Below are positions 1 to 9,138 of a DNA stretch of 64,000 nucleotides, in pieces. The translations under genes and the position numbers were made by a program. Location: assembly GCF_000819685.1 (NCBI RefSeq), contig NZ_CDBR01000017.1, forward strand, positions 1 through 64,000, in the 5' to 3' direction. This DNA comes from Aeromonas allosaccharophila (lineage in GTDB: Bacteria > Pseudomonadota > Gammaproteobacteria > Enterobacterales > Aeromonadaceae). The notes under the pieces were generated by a model. The model ran no database searches, was not told where the DNA came from, and saw nothing but the letters and a program-made list of their open reading frames with translations. Each line of letters begins with the position of its first letter. The stretch's first letter is position 1.

Positions 1-320
1 CGTTCATGATCTTGCCCTGCGGCCCCCGAGAGGTGGGTATGAGAAAATCCGGCGAGGCGATTGTCGTGGTAGTAATAGCCGGAGATATATTCCCAGCCAT
101 TGGCGCCGTTGTTGGGCGAAAGTTGCACCATGCCATGCGGGGTCGTGGCGCCGGGGTAGGTGTTACCCAGATTTCCTGTGCCAATAAACGGATTGACGTA
201 ACGGGAGACGCTGGTCTCTTTATTGTTATCGACAGCGGTATCTGAGTCATTTTGACAGCCGGATATACCAACCAGGCCAGCCAGTACGGCACACGCAAGT
301 AAGGAACGTTTCAGTTTCAT
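1..320 (-). CDS. GH92 alpha-1,2-mannosidase-type lipoprotein (N-terminal part)
   Basis: The first 106 codons are visible and the rest lies beyond base 1. The product starts MKLKRSLLACAVLAGL and has a lipobox ending in Cys near residue 23 (GISGC), so it should be an outer-membrane-directed lipoprotein. After a short linker come YVNPFIGTG, NTYPGATTPHGMVQLSP and GFSHTHLSG, the conserved N-terminal blocks of glycoside hydrolase family 92, calcium-dependent exo-alpha-mannosidases. The neighbouring manA on the same strand fits a mannose-release and use theme, although a terminator and about 580 bases separate them. Family assignment is strong; exact linkage specificity cannot be read. Confidence 0.85.
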   Translation of the reverse strand, partial: MKLKRSLLACAVLAGLVGISGCQNDSDTAVDNNKETSVSRYVNPFIGTGNLGNTYPGATTPHGMVQLSPNNGANGWEYISGYYYHDNRLAGFSHTHLSGAAGQDHE

Positions 321-898
321 ATTTGTCGCCACAGGTTAATGAAAGTAGGGTATCGAACGTATAAAAACCGATAATGCAGTCGCCGGATCAGCCAATGAAT
401 ATCTGCCGGATGAGAGGGCCATCTGCATGTATTATCCCGGCTGCCACTGGATAGTCAGCGTGACAGGGGCAAATATCAGCCAGATAACATGGATAGTGAA
501 AACGATCTGGCCATACAGGCAGAAAAATAAAAGCGCAGGAAAATAACAGGCAGCCATAGCCTGATTTAAAAGATCACCCCTTACATTGCTGAAATAAGTG
601 GCTGAGCTGTGTCACATCTGGAATATATAAATGCTCTTAAATGTTTTTCCTGCTGCCTGTAAATTAACGGTTTCTATTATTTCTTTGATTAATATCCGGG
701 GACAGAGGAAAAAAATGGCATTAACTGGATTTTTATGACGTGTGGGGAAGGGTGTGAGCTGGCTCGCATAACCGCAGGGTGGCGTGACCACGGAGGCTAA
801 ATGATATTAATCATTATAAGTCAACGTGTTATTCTTCGGCATTGGGTTAAATGACCGATTTTGTGAGTCGCACCCACCCCCACGTGGTCAGATGAGCT
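321..898. other. Long intergenic region upstream of the GH92 gene
   Basis: About 580 bases with no credible gene. It is more AT-rich than its surroundings and should hold the promoter of the mannosidase gene. A CRP-like element lies at 601-616 (GCTGA-N6-TCACA; 8 of 10 arm bases match TGTGA-N6-TCACA), about 280 bases upstream of the mannosidase start. That is suggestive only. No repeats or RNA gene were recognised. Confidence 0.4.
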
Positions 899-900
899 GG

Positions 901-925
901 AAAAAAGGGCCCTGAAGGGCCCTTT
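901..925 (-). terminator. Intrinsic terminator of manA
   Basis: Arms 904-912 and 917-925 form a GC-rich hairpin with a four-base loop. Read on the minus strand it is followed by a run of T (the A run at 901-906). It lies 35 bases past the manA stop codon. Confidence 0.85.
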
Positions 926-959
926 GAACAGACGGTAGTGAGCCGATGGCTCAGCAGGA

Positions 960-2150
960 TCAGCGGTTGCTGGCGCGGGCAAAACGCCCTTCAGCCGTCA
1001 CGCGATAATCGCCGGTGCTGGCGGGCACAAAAGCAGATTGCCCGATGGTCAGTGTCAGACGCTCGCCATCCTGGCCAATCAGGGTGATGGGCCCATCGAT
1101 GGCGAACAGGATCTCGGCATTGCCAGTGGTGAGGGCATGTTCCCCTGCGCCATACACGCTGAAGGTGAAGTCCGGTACCGGTACGTCGAAGTGCTGTACT
1201 GTGCCTTCCATGCGTGGGCTGAGCAGGATCTGGTCGTCCGGTTTGGCGACACAGCGGGTACAGGCCAGCAGCTCCGGCACATCCATGTATTTGGGGGTCA
1301 GACCGGCACGCAGCACGTTGTCTGAGTTGGCCATGATCTCGAGGCCAGTGCCGTGAATGTAGGCATGGGGGGTCTGGGCATTGAGGAACATCGCCTGACC
1401 CGGCTCAAGCGTCACCACGTTGAGCAGCAGTGGCGAGAAGAGCCCCACATCCCCCGGGTACTGGTTGGCCAGATTGCTGATGGTGGCGAAGGTCTCTTCA
1501 TCCTGATGGGCGGCGGCATAGGTCAGCAGGCCAGCCAGCGCCTCGTCCTTGCGCTCCCCGCTGAGGATCAGCAGCTGGTGGAAGAAGTGCTGCAGGCCAG
1601 CTTCATCCTGTGATTGGCGCAGCGCCGCGGTCAGGTCGGCCAGCGCGGGCAGCGCCATGCGATCGAACAGGGCCAGGATGGCCGGGATGGCGCGAAAGCC
1701 GTTCATCGCCTGATAGCGGGTGAGGGCAAAGACCAGCTCCGGCTTGTGGTTCGGATCCTTGTAGTTGCGGTTGCTCGCCTTGATATCGATGCCTGCGGCC
1801 TCTTCTCTGGCAAAACCGGCCTCAGCCTGTGCCTTGCTCGGGTGTACCTGAATGGAGAGCGCCTGCTCGGCGCAGAGCACCTTGAACAGGAAAGGGAGTG
1901 AGCCGAAGCGAGCCTGGGTGGCTTCGCCCAGCATGGCGACGGGGTTGGCGTCAATCAGGCTGGAAAGCTTCACGCTCTCGCCCGCCAGCGTCACTTCGGA
2001 GCAGCCATTGGGGTGAGCGCCCATCCACAGTTCAGCTTGTGGTTTGCCTTCGGGATTTTTGATGCCAAACAGCGTGGTCAGAGAGTCACGACTGCCCCAG
2101 ACATAATCCTGGATCGGGTTGCACATTAGAAAAAACGGCGGGTAGCTCAT
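960..2150 (-). CDS. manA: Mannose-6-phosphate isomerase, class I
   Basis: Interconverts mannose 6-phosphate and fructose 6-phosphate in the cytoplasm, linking mannose catabolism with GDP-mannose supply. At 396 aa it has the length of type I zinc isomerases. The metal-site blocks are present: QVHPS at 101-105 (Gln101, His103), HKPE at 135-138 (Glu138) and PHAYI with His262, followed by the conserved NSDNVLRAGLTPKYMDVPEL stretch. An AGGAG ribosome site lies 8 bases before the ATG. It is transcribed alone, divergently from an AraC-type regulator, and ends at a strong terminator. The upstream GH92 mannosidase gene suggests use of mannose from glycans. Identification is secure. Confidence 0.96.
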   Translation of the reverse strand: MSYPPFFLMCNPIQDYVWGSRDSLTTLFGIKNPEGKPQAELWMGAHPNGCSEVTLAGESVKLSSLIDANPVAMLGEATQARFGSLPFLFKVLCAEQALSIQVHPSKAQAEAGFAREEAAGIDIKASNRNYKDPNHKPELVFALTRYQAMNGFRAIPAILALFDRMALPALADLTAALRQSQDEAGLQHFFHQLLILSGERKDEALAGLLTYAAAHQDEETFATISNLANQYPGDVGLFSPLLLNVVTLEPGQAMFLNAQTPHAYIHGTGLEIMANSDNVLRAGLTPKYMDVPELLACTRCVAKPDDQILLSPRMEGTVQHFDVPVPDFTFSVYGAGEHALTTGNAEILFAIDGPITLIGQDGERLTLTIGQSAFVPASTGDYRVTAEGRFARASNR

Positions 2151-2250
2151 GGATGGCTCCTTGTATCAGAACGATTTTTTGGGAATTTCAGTCTGGCGCG
2201 GACTATAGCATGGCAGGGGCAGCGCACCGCAATCGGTTGCTCTCTGCATC

Positions 2251-2264
2251 TTGATCAGGATCAT
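2251..2264. promoter_or_regulatory. FNR-like palindrome overlapping the ribosome site of the AraC-type gene
   Basis: TTGAT-CAGG-ATCAT matches 9 of the 10 arm bases of the FNR consensus TTGAT-N4-ATCAA and ends two bases before the ATG at 2267. The central AGGA also serves as the Shine-Dalgarno. In this position it could only act as a roadblock or repressor site, or be coincidence. Confidence 0.35.
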
Positions 2265-2266
2265 TC

Positions 2267-3142
2267 ATGAGTATCATCTTTACCCAGCTGTTGGATGGCT
2301 TTCTAAGTGAGGGGGAAGGCTTTGAGAAGGTGTTGTTTGCCTCTGACAAAGGGGTACCACCCTGCTTCAGTTATCAGGTCAACTTTCCCCGTCTCGAGCT
2401 GGTCTTCAGCGGCCACTATCTCAACCAGATCTGGTCCCCGGAAGGGGATGTACAGTCGGTACAGATGGGTCAGCGGGAGGCGATGTACATTCCCCCCAAC
2501 GGCTGGAACAAGCCGGATTGGGACAACGACTGTTCCGTGCTCAGCCTGTTGTTCGGCAAGCGCCAGATAGGCTTCAGTCTGGTGAGCAAGCACAAGGGGG
2601 ACACCGGCTTCTTCGATGTGCAGAAGCACAGTATTCAGGCCGGTGCCGGACGGGCGCTCGATCATATCCTGCTTTCTCTTAATACCCTGGCGCAGGAGCC
2701 GATAAGGGCGCCGATGGACAATTACCTGCTGCAGGCACTGCTCAGTTACTCACGGCAGTTGCTGGTGGAGTCGGAGAGCGGTCGTCCTCGCGGCTCCGAT
2801 CTCTTTCATGGCATCTGCATCTACATTCAGGAAAACTTTCACCGCCCCATCAGCCGCGAATGTATCGCCGCCCGCTTCAATCTCTCCCCCAGTCACCTCT
2901 CCCGTTTGTTCCGCCAGCAGGGGCATATGCGGCTGGCGGACTACATCAGCTGGGTTCGGCTGGAGCGGGCCAAGTTCATGCTGAAAAAGTATCGCTTCCG
3001 CCTCGAAGAGGTCGCCAATCGCTGCGGGTTTACCGACGTGAACTACTTCTGCCGGGTGTTCAAACAGAAGACCGGCTTGACCCCTTCCCAGTACCGTTCC
3101 CTGAGTCAGCCGCAGGCGGCGGCTAGCGAGCTGGAGGGATAA
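2267..3142 (+). CDS. AraC-family transcriptional regulator
   Basis: A 291-aa protein with a cupin-like N-terminal sensing half (roughly residues 20-130) and a C-terminal AraC/XylS DNA-binding domain. The two helix-turn-helix units are seen around FNLSPSHLSRLFRQQ and in the diagnostic CGFTDVNYFCRVFKQKTGLTPSQYR tail, here within residues 260-285. It is divergent from manA with about 115 bases between the two starts, so control of manA or sugar use is possible but unproven. The ribosome site AGGA lies inside an FNR-like palindrome at 2251-2264. I do not recognise a specific orthologue and assign no symbol. Confidence 0.85.
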   Translation: MSIIFTQLLDGFLSEGEGFEKVLFASDKGVPPCFSYQVNFPRLELVFSGHYLNQIWSPEGDVQSVQMGQREAMYIPPNGWNKPDWDNDCSVLSLLFGKRQIGFSLVSKHKGDTGFFDVQKHSIQAGAGRALDHILLSLNTLAQEPIRAPMDNYLLQALLSYSRQLLVESESGRPRGSDLFHGICIYIQENFHRPISRECIAARFNLSPSHLSRLFRQQGHMRLADYISWVRLERAKFMLKKYRFRLEEVANRCGFTDVNYFCRVFKQKTGLTPSQYRSLSQPQAAASELEG

Positions 3143-3298
3143 CGGGGCGGGGTCGGGGAGGCGTGGTGACGGCGCACTGGCGGGTGGCTACCTCTTTGGT
3201 CTGACATGCTTTCTTGTCGTTTTATTATGAAAATGAATGGGCTAAGATGGCCGCGCGCAACAAACAAGTTGATAACAAACGGAAGTTAGGAGATGCCG

Positions 3299-4552
3299 AT
3301 GGAAAGCAAAGTAGTAATCCCGACCCAGGGTCAGAAAATCACAGTCGATGCCAACGGCAAGCTGCAGGTTCCCAACCATCCGATCATTCCGTTTATCGAA
3401 GGGGATGGCATCGGTGTTGATGTAACCCCGGCCATGTTGAATGTGGTGAATGCTGCGGTCGAGAAAGCCTACAAGGGCGAGCGCAAGATCGCCTGGATGG
3501 AGATCTATACCGGCGAGAAGTCGACTCATATCTATGGCGAAGGTGCCTGGCTGCCGGCCGAAACCCTGGATTTCATTCGCGAATATTGCGTGGCCATCAA
3601 GGGCCCGCTGACCACGCCGGTCGGCGGCGGTATCCGCTCCCTCAACGTGGCCCTGCGTCAGGAGCTGGATCTCTACATCTGCCTGCGCCCGGTTCGTTAC
3701 TACGAAGGGACCCCGAGCCCGGTCAAACGTCCGGATCTGACTGACATGGTGATCTTCCGCGAAAACGCCGAAGACATCTACGCCGGTATCGAGTGGAAGG
3801 CCGACAGTGCCGAAGCGAACAAGGTGATCGCCTTCCTGCAAAACGAGATGGGCGTGAAGAAAATTCGCTTCCCCGAGTCCTGCGGGATCGGCATCAAGCC
3901 GATGTCCAAGGCCGGTACCGAGCGTCTGGTGCGTGCCGCCATCGAGTATGCCATCGACAACGATCGCGACTCCGTGACTCTGGTGCACAAGGGCAACATC
4001 ATGAAGTTCACCGAAGGTGCCTTCAAGGATTGGGGTTATGCTCTGGCCCAGAACGAGTACGGTGCCCAGCTGATTGACGGCGGCCCCTGGTGCTCCTTCA
4101 AGAACCCGAAAACCGGCAAGACTATCGTGGTCAAGGATGTTATCGCCGACGCCTTCTTGCAGCAGATCCTGCTGCGTCCGGCCGAGTATGACGTCATCGC
4201 CTGTATGAACCTCAACGGCGACTACATCTCCGATGCGCTGGCCGCTCAGGTGGGGGGTATCGGTATCGCGCCGGGTGCCAACATCGGTGACGGCGTGGCG
4301 CTGTTCGAGGCTACTCACGGTACTGCGCCGAAATATGCCGGTCAGGACAAGGTCAACCCGGGTTCGCTGATCCTTTCTGCCGAGATGATGCTGCGCCACA
4401 TGGGCTGGGTCGAAGCGGCCGATCTCATCATCAAGGGGATGGAAGCGGCCATCGCCAACAAGACCGTCACCTATGACTTCGAGCGTCTGATGGAAGGTGC
4501 CACCCTGCGCTCCTGCTCCCAGTTCGCCCAGGACATGATCGATCAGATGTAA
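3299..4552 (+). CDS. icd: NADP-dependent isocitrate dehydrogenase
   Basis: Oxidative decarboxylation of isocitrate to 2-oxoglutarate in the TCA cycle. The 417-aa product matches the enterobacterial enzyme in length and throughout its sequence: [28 protein letters not shown] with the phosphorylatable serine at residue 114 (Ser113 in E. coli, target of AceK), and [19 protein letters not shown]. The frame has an ATG at 3293, but AGGAG at 3288-3292 abuts it. The ATG at 3299 has proper 6-base spacing and gives the conserved N-terminus MESKVV. Stand-alone gene with a strong terminator. Confidence 0.97.
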   Translation: MESKVVIPTQGQKITVDANGKLQVPNHPIIPFIEGDGIGVDVTPAMLNVVNAAVEKAYKGERKIAWMEIYTGEKSTHIYGEGAWLPAETLDFIREYCVAIKGPLTTPVGGGIRSLNVALRQELDLYICLRPVRYYEGTPSPVKRPDLTDMVIFRENAEDIYAGIEWKADSAEANKVIAFLQNEMGVKKIRFPESCGIGIKPMSKAGTERLVRAAIEYAIDNDRDSVTLVHKGNIMKFTEGAFKDWGYALAQNEYGAQLIDGGPWCSFKNPKTGKTIVVKDVIADAFLQQILLRPAEYDVIACMNLNGDYISDALAAQVGGIGIAPGANIGDGVALFEATHGTAPKYAGQDKVNPGSLILSAEMMLRHMGWVEAADLIIKGMEAAIANKTVTYDFERLMEGATLRSCSQFAQDMIDQM

Positions 4553-4576
4553 TGATCGGTTGAGGGTCAGAAATGC

Positions 4577-4606
4577 AAAACCGGCGCCATGAGCGCCGGT
4601 TTTTTT
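4577..4606 (+). terminator. Intrinsic terminator of icd
   Basis: An ACCGGCGC/GCGCCGGT hairpin with a run of seven T, 25 bases after the icd stop. The A run on the other side could make it work for the opposing small gene at 4628-4804 too. Confidence 0.9.
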
Positions 4607-4627
4607 ATCGGTGAAGAGCGAGGGGGC

Positions 4628-4804
4628 TTATTGCGCCTGCTCTACGTGTTGCTGGTAGCGTTGCTGCCATTTGCTGGTTTCTGCTTCATCACCCTGTGCC
4701 TTCCAGAAGGCGCAAATGGTGTTGGCAAGTTCCGACGCCATCGCGTGATCTCCGTCACGGCGACTCATCAGATAATCACCCAGCCAGCCTTGATATTGTT
4801 TCAT
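4628..4804 (-). CDS. Small protein of unknown function, paralogue of 9139-9315
   Basis: A 58-codon gene. The product begins MKQYQGWLGDYLMSRRDGDH and is polar and probably helical, with no signal peptide or membrane segment. It is credible as a gene for three reasons. An AAGGAG ribosome site is well placed. A second copy with about 40 of 58 identical residues lies at 9139-9315. The same leader and promoter features precede both copies. Conserved features shared by both are WLG (7-9), YLMSRRDGDHAMA (11-23), FW at 33-34, QGDE at 37-40 and KWQQ at 45-48. The pair brackets the D-serine locus. I do not recognise the family and assign no function. Confidence 0.75.
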   Translation of the reverse strand: MKQYQGWLGDYLMSRRDGDHAMASELANTICAFWKAQGDEAETSKWQQRYQQHVEQAQ

Positions 4805-5062
4805 TACCCGATCTCCTTATCTCATGTGCCCTTGATGGTGTCCTCTCTGATGGGAACCGGGTGGCTCGCCATGAGGGGTAACATCACCAGACATGATGGT
4901 GCAGAGTCACGACCCGGGCAGAGTGCCCGATGGGCAATCTGGCGGCGAACGTGACGCGAGATGTCAAAAAACGAGCGCCATTTTAGCACAAACTGAGCAA
5001 CTTGGGGAAATTGTCGCCACGGATTGCAATGGATCGGTCCCATCCCCTTGTTCCCAAAACAG
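4805..5062. other. Non-coding leader region of the small gene
   Basis: No gene is seen here. The bases nearest the small gene (CTCCTTATCT then CCCTTGAT on the plus strand) are shared with the leader of the paralogue at 9316-9340. The rest of the leader is not obviously similar. Confidence 0.4.
4976..4992 (-). promoter_or_regulatory. Putative extended -10 promoter of the small gene 4628-4804
   Basis: On the minus strand this reads TTTGTGCTAAAATGGC: a TGn motif before a TAAAAT -10 box (4980-4985), about 175 bases upstream of the start codon. A nearly identical element sits the same distance before the paralogue (9483-9500). That conservation is the main support. Confidence 0.45.
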
Positions 5063-5090
5063 AAAACCCGCCGTGATGGCGGGTTTTTTT
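5063..5090. terminator. Terminator hairpin downstream of dsdA
   Basis: AAAACCCGCC/GGCGGGTTTT hairpin 24 bases past the dsdA stop. T-rich tails follow in both directions (seven T on the plus strand, TTTTCTGTTTT on the minus), so it may act bidirectionally. Confidence 0.8.
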
Positions 5091-5113
5091 GCAGATAAAT
5101 GTGGCGAAACAGC

Positions 5114-6445
5114 CTAGATCTTGGCGCTGGCCAGGTACTTTGCCATCTCCTCGGCGGGCACCATGCCACCACCGGTGGCCCATACCAGATGGGTGGCCTG
5201 TGCCATGGTGGTCTCATCGAAACCACGCGCCGCCTGCCACTCCGGGTTGGCCGCCACGCGCCACGGGCCTGCCATACCCGCCAGGGCGGAAGGTTCGAGT
5301 TTGATCTGCTCATCGCGCGCCAGCAGCCCCAGCAGGTCATACATCTCCTGATCGCTCAGGGTGTAGAAGCCATCGAGCAGCCGTTCCATAGCGCGGCCGA
5401 CGAAACCGGAGGCGCGACCTACCGCCAGACCATCGGCGGCGGTGAGGTTATCGATGCCCAGATCCTGCACCGCGATGGCATCGTGCAATCCGGTGTGGAC
5501 CCCTAGCAGCATGCAAGGGGAGTGGGTGGGTTCTGCGAAGAAGCAGTGAACGTTATCCCCGAACGCGAGCTTGAGACCAAAGGCCACCCCGCCCGGGCCG
5601 CCGCCGACACCACAGGGCAGGTAGACGAACAGCGGGTGTTCGGCATCCACCTTGATGCCCATCTCATCGAACTGCTTTTTCACCCGCTCGCCCGCGACCG
5701 AATAGCCGAGGAACAGGGTGCGGGAGTTCTCGTCGTCGATAAAGAAGCAGTTGGGATCGCGTTCGGCCTCTTTGCGCCCCTGTTCCACCGCCACCCCGTA
5801 ATCTTCGGCATATTCGACCACGATCACCCCGTGCTCGCGCAGCTTGCGCTTCTTCCACTCCCGCGCATCGGCAGACATGTGGACGGTGACGGTAAAGCCG
5901 AGCTTGGCGCTCATGATGCCGATGGACATGCCGAGGTTGCCGGTGGAGCCCACTGCAATGCTGTACTGGCTGAAGAACTGGCGAAACTCGTCGCTGAACA
6001 GCTTGCGATAGTCGTCCTCTTCCCGCAGCAGACCTGCCTTGATCGCCAGCTGCTCGGCGTGAGTCAGCACCTCGTAGATACCGCCGCGCGCCTTGATGGA
6101 GCCGGAGATGGGCAGGTGGCTGTCTTTTTTCAGCAGCAACTTACCGGTCAATTCAACCCCATAACGCTCATTGAGGGTGCGTTGCATCGCCGGAATGGCA
6201 GCGATCTCGGACTCCAGAATGCCATTGCTGACGCGGGTCTCCGGGAAGGCTTCGCACATGTAGGGGGCGAAGCGGGCCAGGCGGGCGGAGGCGTCCGCCA
6301 CATTGTGGTTATCGAGCCCGACATAGGGCAGACCGACCGCCAGGGTGGTGGCGTTGGGGTTGAACCAGCTGACCGGCTTGAGATCAATCAGGGATTGCAC
6401 CAGCGGAAATTGGCGTGTGAGCTGTTGTACGTCGATGTTTTTCAT
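5114..6445 (-). CDS. dsdA: D-serine ammonia-lyase (D-serine dehydratase)
   Basis: PLP enzyme that deaminates D-serine to pyruvate and ammonia. It lets the cell use D-serine and removes its toxicity. The 443-aa product aligns over its length with E. coli DsdA (442 aa). PLP lysine Lys118 lies in GSIKARGG, the phosphate- and ring-contacting loop GSTGNLG is at 166-172, and the glycine-rich CGVGGGPGG loop is at 278-286. It starts 19 bases after the dsdX stop on the same strand, so the two form a dsdX-dsdA unit, divergent from dsdC. The terminator is just downstream. Identification is secure. Confidence 0.96.
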   Translation of the reverse strand: MKNIDVQQLTRQFPLVQSLIDLKPVSWFNPNATTLAVGLPYVGLDNHNVADASARLARFAPYMCEAFPETRVSNGILESEIAAIPAMQRTLNERYGVELTGKLLLKKDSHLPISGSIKARGGIYEVLTHAEQLAIKAGLLREEDDYRKLFSDEFRQFFSQYSIAVGSTGNLGMSIGIMSAKLGFTVTVHMSADAREWKKRKLREHGVIVVEYAEDYGVAVEQGRKEAERDPNCFFIDDENSRTLFLGYSVAGERVKKQFDEMGIKVDAEHPLFVYLPCGVGGGPGGVAFGLKLAFGDNVHCFFAEPTHSPCMLLGVHTGLHDAIAVQDLGIDNLTAADGLAVGRASGFVGRAMERLLDGFYTLSDQEMYDLLGLLARDEQIKLEPSALAGMAGPWRVAANPEWQAARGFDETTMAQATHLVWATGGGMVPAEEMAKYLASAKI

Positions 6446-6464
6446 AGGTTTCTCGGTCTTCTTG

Positions 6465-7802
6465 TTACACGATGCAGGAGAGCAGGAAAGTACCGGCCAG
6501 TGCCATCAGGGAGGCAACAAAGGTGGCGGTGGTGTAGTACTTGAGCGTTTCGTTCAGGGTGGCACCGCAATATTGCTTGACCAGCCAGAACAGGGAGTCG
6601 GTCACCATGGTGCAGCCGATGGCGCCGGAGCCGATGGCCAGCGTCATGATCTCCGGGCTGATGTTCGGGTAGTGCACCATGATGGGGGAGACGATAGCGG
6701 TGGCGCCCATCATGGCCACGGTGGCGGAGCCCACGGCGGCGTGCAGCACGATGGCCACCAGCCAGGCCAGCAGTATGGGGTGCATGTCCAGCTGGGAGAG
6801 GATGGTGGCCAGAGAGTCGCCCAGCCCGCTTGCCTTGAGTACCCCGTTGAAGGCGCCCCCCGCGCCGATGATCAGCAGAATGTTGGCGATGGAGGAGAAG
6901 CACTCCTCGGTCTTGTTGAGCAGTCCTTCCATCTTCATCTGCTGGCGGATCCCCAGCACGTAGTAGGCGGTGAAGGCGGCGATAAACATGGCGGTGATGG
7001 GGTTGCCGATAAACTCCAGCACAACATAGAGGTGGCTTGCGTGATCCATGTTGAGCTCGGCCACCGTCTTGGCCAGCATCAGCAGGATGGGCAGCAGCAC
7101 GGTAAAGAGTGAGGCGCTTAAGGTCGGGAGAGTTGCCTCATCGCGCGCCTTGATGTCGGCAAAGGCTGCGGGCACCTCCTTGAATGGCACCCGTTTACCC
7201 AGCAGCTTCAGGAACAGCGGGCCGCCCACCAGAGAGGCAAACAGTCCCACCGCCAGACCATAGACGATGACGGAACCGATGTCGGCACCCAGCTGATTGG
7301 TGACATAGAGCGCCGCCGGATGGGGGGGCACGATGCAGTGCACGGCCATCAAGGCGGTGCAGAGCGGAATGGCCAGGGTCAGCAGCGAGGTTCTGGTTTT
7401 ACGGGCGATGGAGAAGGCGAGCGGAATGAGCAGTACCACCCCCACTTCGACAAACAGGGTGATGCCGCACACCAGACCCACCAGCACCATGATGACCTGG
7501 GGCGAGAGCCAGCGGCATTGCTGCAGGGCGAGACCGATGCGCTCCGCCGCGCCAGACACCTCCATCATCTTGCCGAGTATGGTGCCAAGGCCGATGACGG
7601 CAGCCAGAAAGCCCAGGGTGCCACCAATGCCCTCTTCCATGGCACTGACCATCTTGAGAGGGTTCATCCCCATCATGGTGCCGACATAGAAGCTTGCCAG
7701 CAGCAGGGCGAGGAAAGGGTGTACCTTGCCCTTCACTATGGTAACCACGATAAGAATGATGCTGCTTAGCAATGTTGCGATGACCCACAATTCTGAACTC
7801 AT
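6465..7802 (-). CDS. dsdX: D-serine permease, GntP family
   Basis: Inner-membrane D-serine/H+ symporter of the gluconate permease family with about 12 hydrophobic segments. The sequence follows E. coli DsdX closely, including [39 protein letters not shown] and [10 protein letters not shown]. The chosen ATG at 7802 gives 445 aa, the E. coli length. It has a GAGG ribosome site 6 bases upstream, unlike the longer frame starting at 7817. It precedes dsdA by 19 bases and is divergent from dsdC, the arrangement expected for DsdC-controlled D-serine uptake and breakdown. Confidence 0.95.
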   Translation of the reverse strand: MSSELWVIATLLSSIILIVVTIVKGKVHPFLALLLASFYVGTMMGMNPLKMVSAMEEGIGGTLGFLAAVIGLGTILGKMMEVSGAAERIGLALQQCRWLSPQVIMVLVGLVCGITLFVEVGVVLLIPLAFSIARKTRTSLLTLAIPLCTALMAVHCIVPPHPAALYVTNQLGADIGSVIVYGLAVGLFASLVGGPLFLKLLGKRVPFKEVPAAFADIKARDEATLPTLSASLFTVLLPILLMLAKTVAELNMDHASHLYVVLEFIGNPITAMFIAAFTAYYVLGIRQQMKMEGLLNKTEECFSSIANILLIIGAGGAFNGVLKASGLGDSLATILSQLDMHPILLAWLVAIVLHAAVGSATVAMMGATAIVSPIMVHYPNISPEIMTLAIGSGAIGCTMVTDSLFWLVKQYCGATLNETLKYYTTATFVASLMALAGTFLLSCIV

Positions 7803-8025
7803 ACTGCGCCTCGACATCTGTTGTGTGTGATTGTTTATGCGCTATTGAATGAAAATGGCGGGTCGCTGACAAATGATGAAATTCGGCTCTTGGGTGAATT
7901 GAGATGATGCTAATTCGCCACATTCATCACATTTTCTCGAAACTACATTTTTTGGTTCTTCTCAGATCACCCTGAAGGCGGGTCCTTGGGTGTATCATCG
8001 GCGGCCATTGCGAAGAGGGGGATGA
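7803..8025. promoter_or_regulatory. dsdX-dsdC divergent promoter region
   Basis: 223 bases between the divergent starts. In E. coli the corresponding region carries LysR-type DsdC sites and a CRP site. Here only isolated CRP half-sites are visible (TGTGTGATT near 7823, TCACATTT near 7928). No full CRP palindrome could be found by eye, so only the regional assignment is supported. Confidence 0.45.
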
Positions 8026-8970
8026 ATGTATAACGGGGATAATTACATATCGCGCAATAAGCTGCTGAGTGGCTACCAGCTGGCCAAGTTGCATACCTTC
8101 GAGGCGGCCGCCCGCTACGGATCGTTTGCCATGGCGGCCGATGAACTGTCGCTGAGCCCCAGTGCCGTGAGCCACCGGATCAGCGCGCTGGAAGAGGAGC
8201 TGGGTTTTAAGCTTTTTGAGCGTTTCCACCGCAAGGTGGTACTGACGGCGGAGGGGCAGCGAGTCTTCTGGGCGCTCAAATCCTCGCTGGAGTTCATCAA
8301 TCAGGAGATCCTGGAGATCAAGAATCAGGAGCTCTCCGGCACCCTGACCATCTATTCGCGCCCCTCCATCGCCCAGTGCTGGCTGGTGCCCAGGCTGGCG
8401 GATTTCTCTCGTCTCTACCCGCAGATCGAGCTCAATATCATCACCGGCAACGAGAACATCAACCTGCACGGTTATGGCATCGATTTGACCCTCTATTTCG
8501 ATGAGAAGAGCCCGGATCGGCTCGCCATCCACCCGCTGATGGATGAGTTCATGCTGCCGGTTTGCAGCCCGGAATATGCCGAGCAGCACGGGCTTGTCGG
8601 CAATCCCGCCAACTTGTCCCTGTGTCGTCTGCTCCATGATCGGCAGGCATGGGGATTTGACTCGGACACCGACGAGTGGAGCTGCTGGGCTCGCCAGACG
8701 GGGGTTAGCCTCGAGGCATGTCAGCTGAGCATGGGCTTTGATCGCTCGGATCTCGCCATTATCGCCGCCATGAATCACGCAGGTATCGCCATGGGGCGCA
8801 AGAATCTGGTGAGCAAGCGGCTGGCGCGCAACGAGCTGGTGGCCCCTTTTGCCGGGCTGGAGGTCAAGTGCGAGCAGCGTTATTACATGGCGACCCTGCC
8901 CAACCGCGAGTGCCCCAAGATCCAGGCCTTTATCGACTGGGCACAGGGGATGGCTGCCGAGATGGAATGA
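8026..8970 (+). CDS. dsdC: LysR-type activator of the D-serine genes
   Basis: A 314-aa LysR-family regulator. The N-terminal helix-turn-helix lies at about residues 20-80 (HTFEAAARYGSFAMAADEL, LSPSAVSHRISALEEELG). It is followed by a periplasmic-binding-protein-like effector domain with the DsdC-characteristic stretches NQELSGTLTIYSRPSIAQCW, LLHDRQAW and GFDRSDLAIIAAMNHAGIAM. Its position divergent from dsdX-dsdA and its high similarity to E. coli DsdC (311 aa) support activation of dsdXA in the presence of D-serine. Confidence 0.94.
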   Translation: MYNGDNYISRNKLLSGYQLAKLHTFEAAARYGSFAMAADELSLSPSAVSHRISALEEELGFKLFERFHRKVVLTAEGQRVFWALKSSLEFINQEILEIKNQELSGTLTIYSRPSIAQCWLVPRLADFSRLYPQIELNIITGNENINLHGYGIDLTLYFDEKSPDRLAIHPLMDEFMLPVCSPEYAEQHGLVGNPANLSLCRLLHDRQAWGFDSDTDEWSCWARQTGVSLEACQLSMGFDRSDLAIIAAMNHAGIAMGRKNLVSKRLARNELVAPFAGLEVKCEQRYYMATLPNRECPKIQAFIDWAQGMAAEME

Positions 8971-9088
8971 ACAGAGGCCGGTGCGCAAGCGCAAAATGAA
9001 GACGGTAAAGCGCGGGTGAACGAAGGTAGCGGTTTAACATGGCGGGAATATTGGGGGAGAGAGGTTGGCTGATGGTGGTTGGTTGCGA

Positions 9089-9130
9089 GTTGCCTTGCTG
9101 CCAACACCGGAAGGCTGGCAGCAAGGCAAC
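9089..9130. repeat. 15-bp perfect inverted repeat between dsdC and the small gene
   Basis: Arms 9089-9103 and 9116-9130 are perfect complements with a 12-base loop. It lies between two convergent genes and probably ends both transcripts, but neither side has a T run, so it is not a standard intrinsic terminator. Confidence 0.7.
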
Positions 9131-9138
9131 GGTTGGGA

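Noticed and set aside
6-245. Plus-strand reading frame of 79 codons at the window start
   Set aside because: It lies antisense to the recognisable GH92 gene on the minus strand and has no family resemblance.
7803-8025. Full CRP site in the dsd divergent region
   Set aside because: Only half-sites are present. No TGTGA-N6-TCACA arrangement with good agreement was found.
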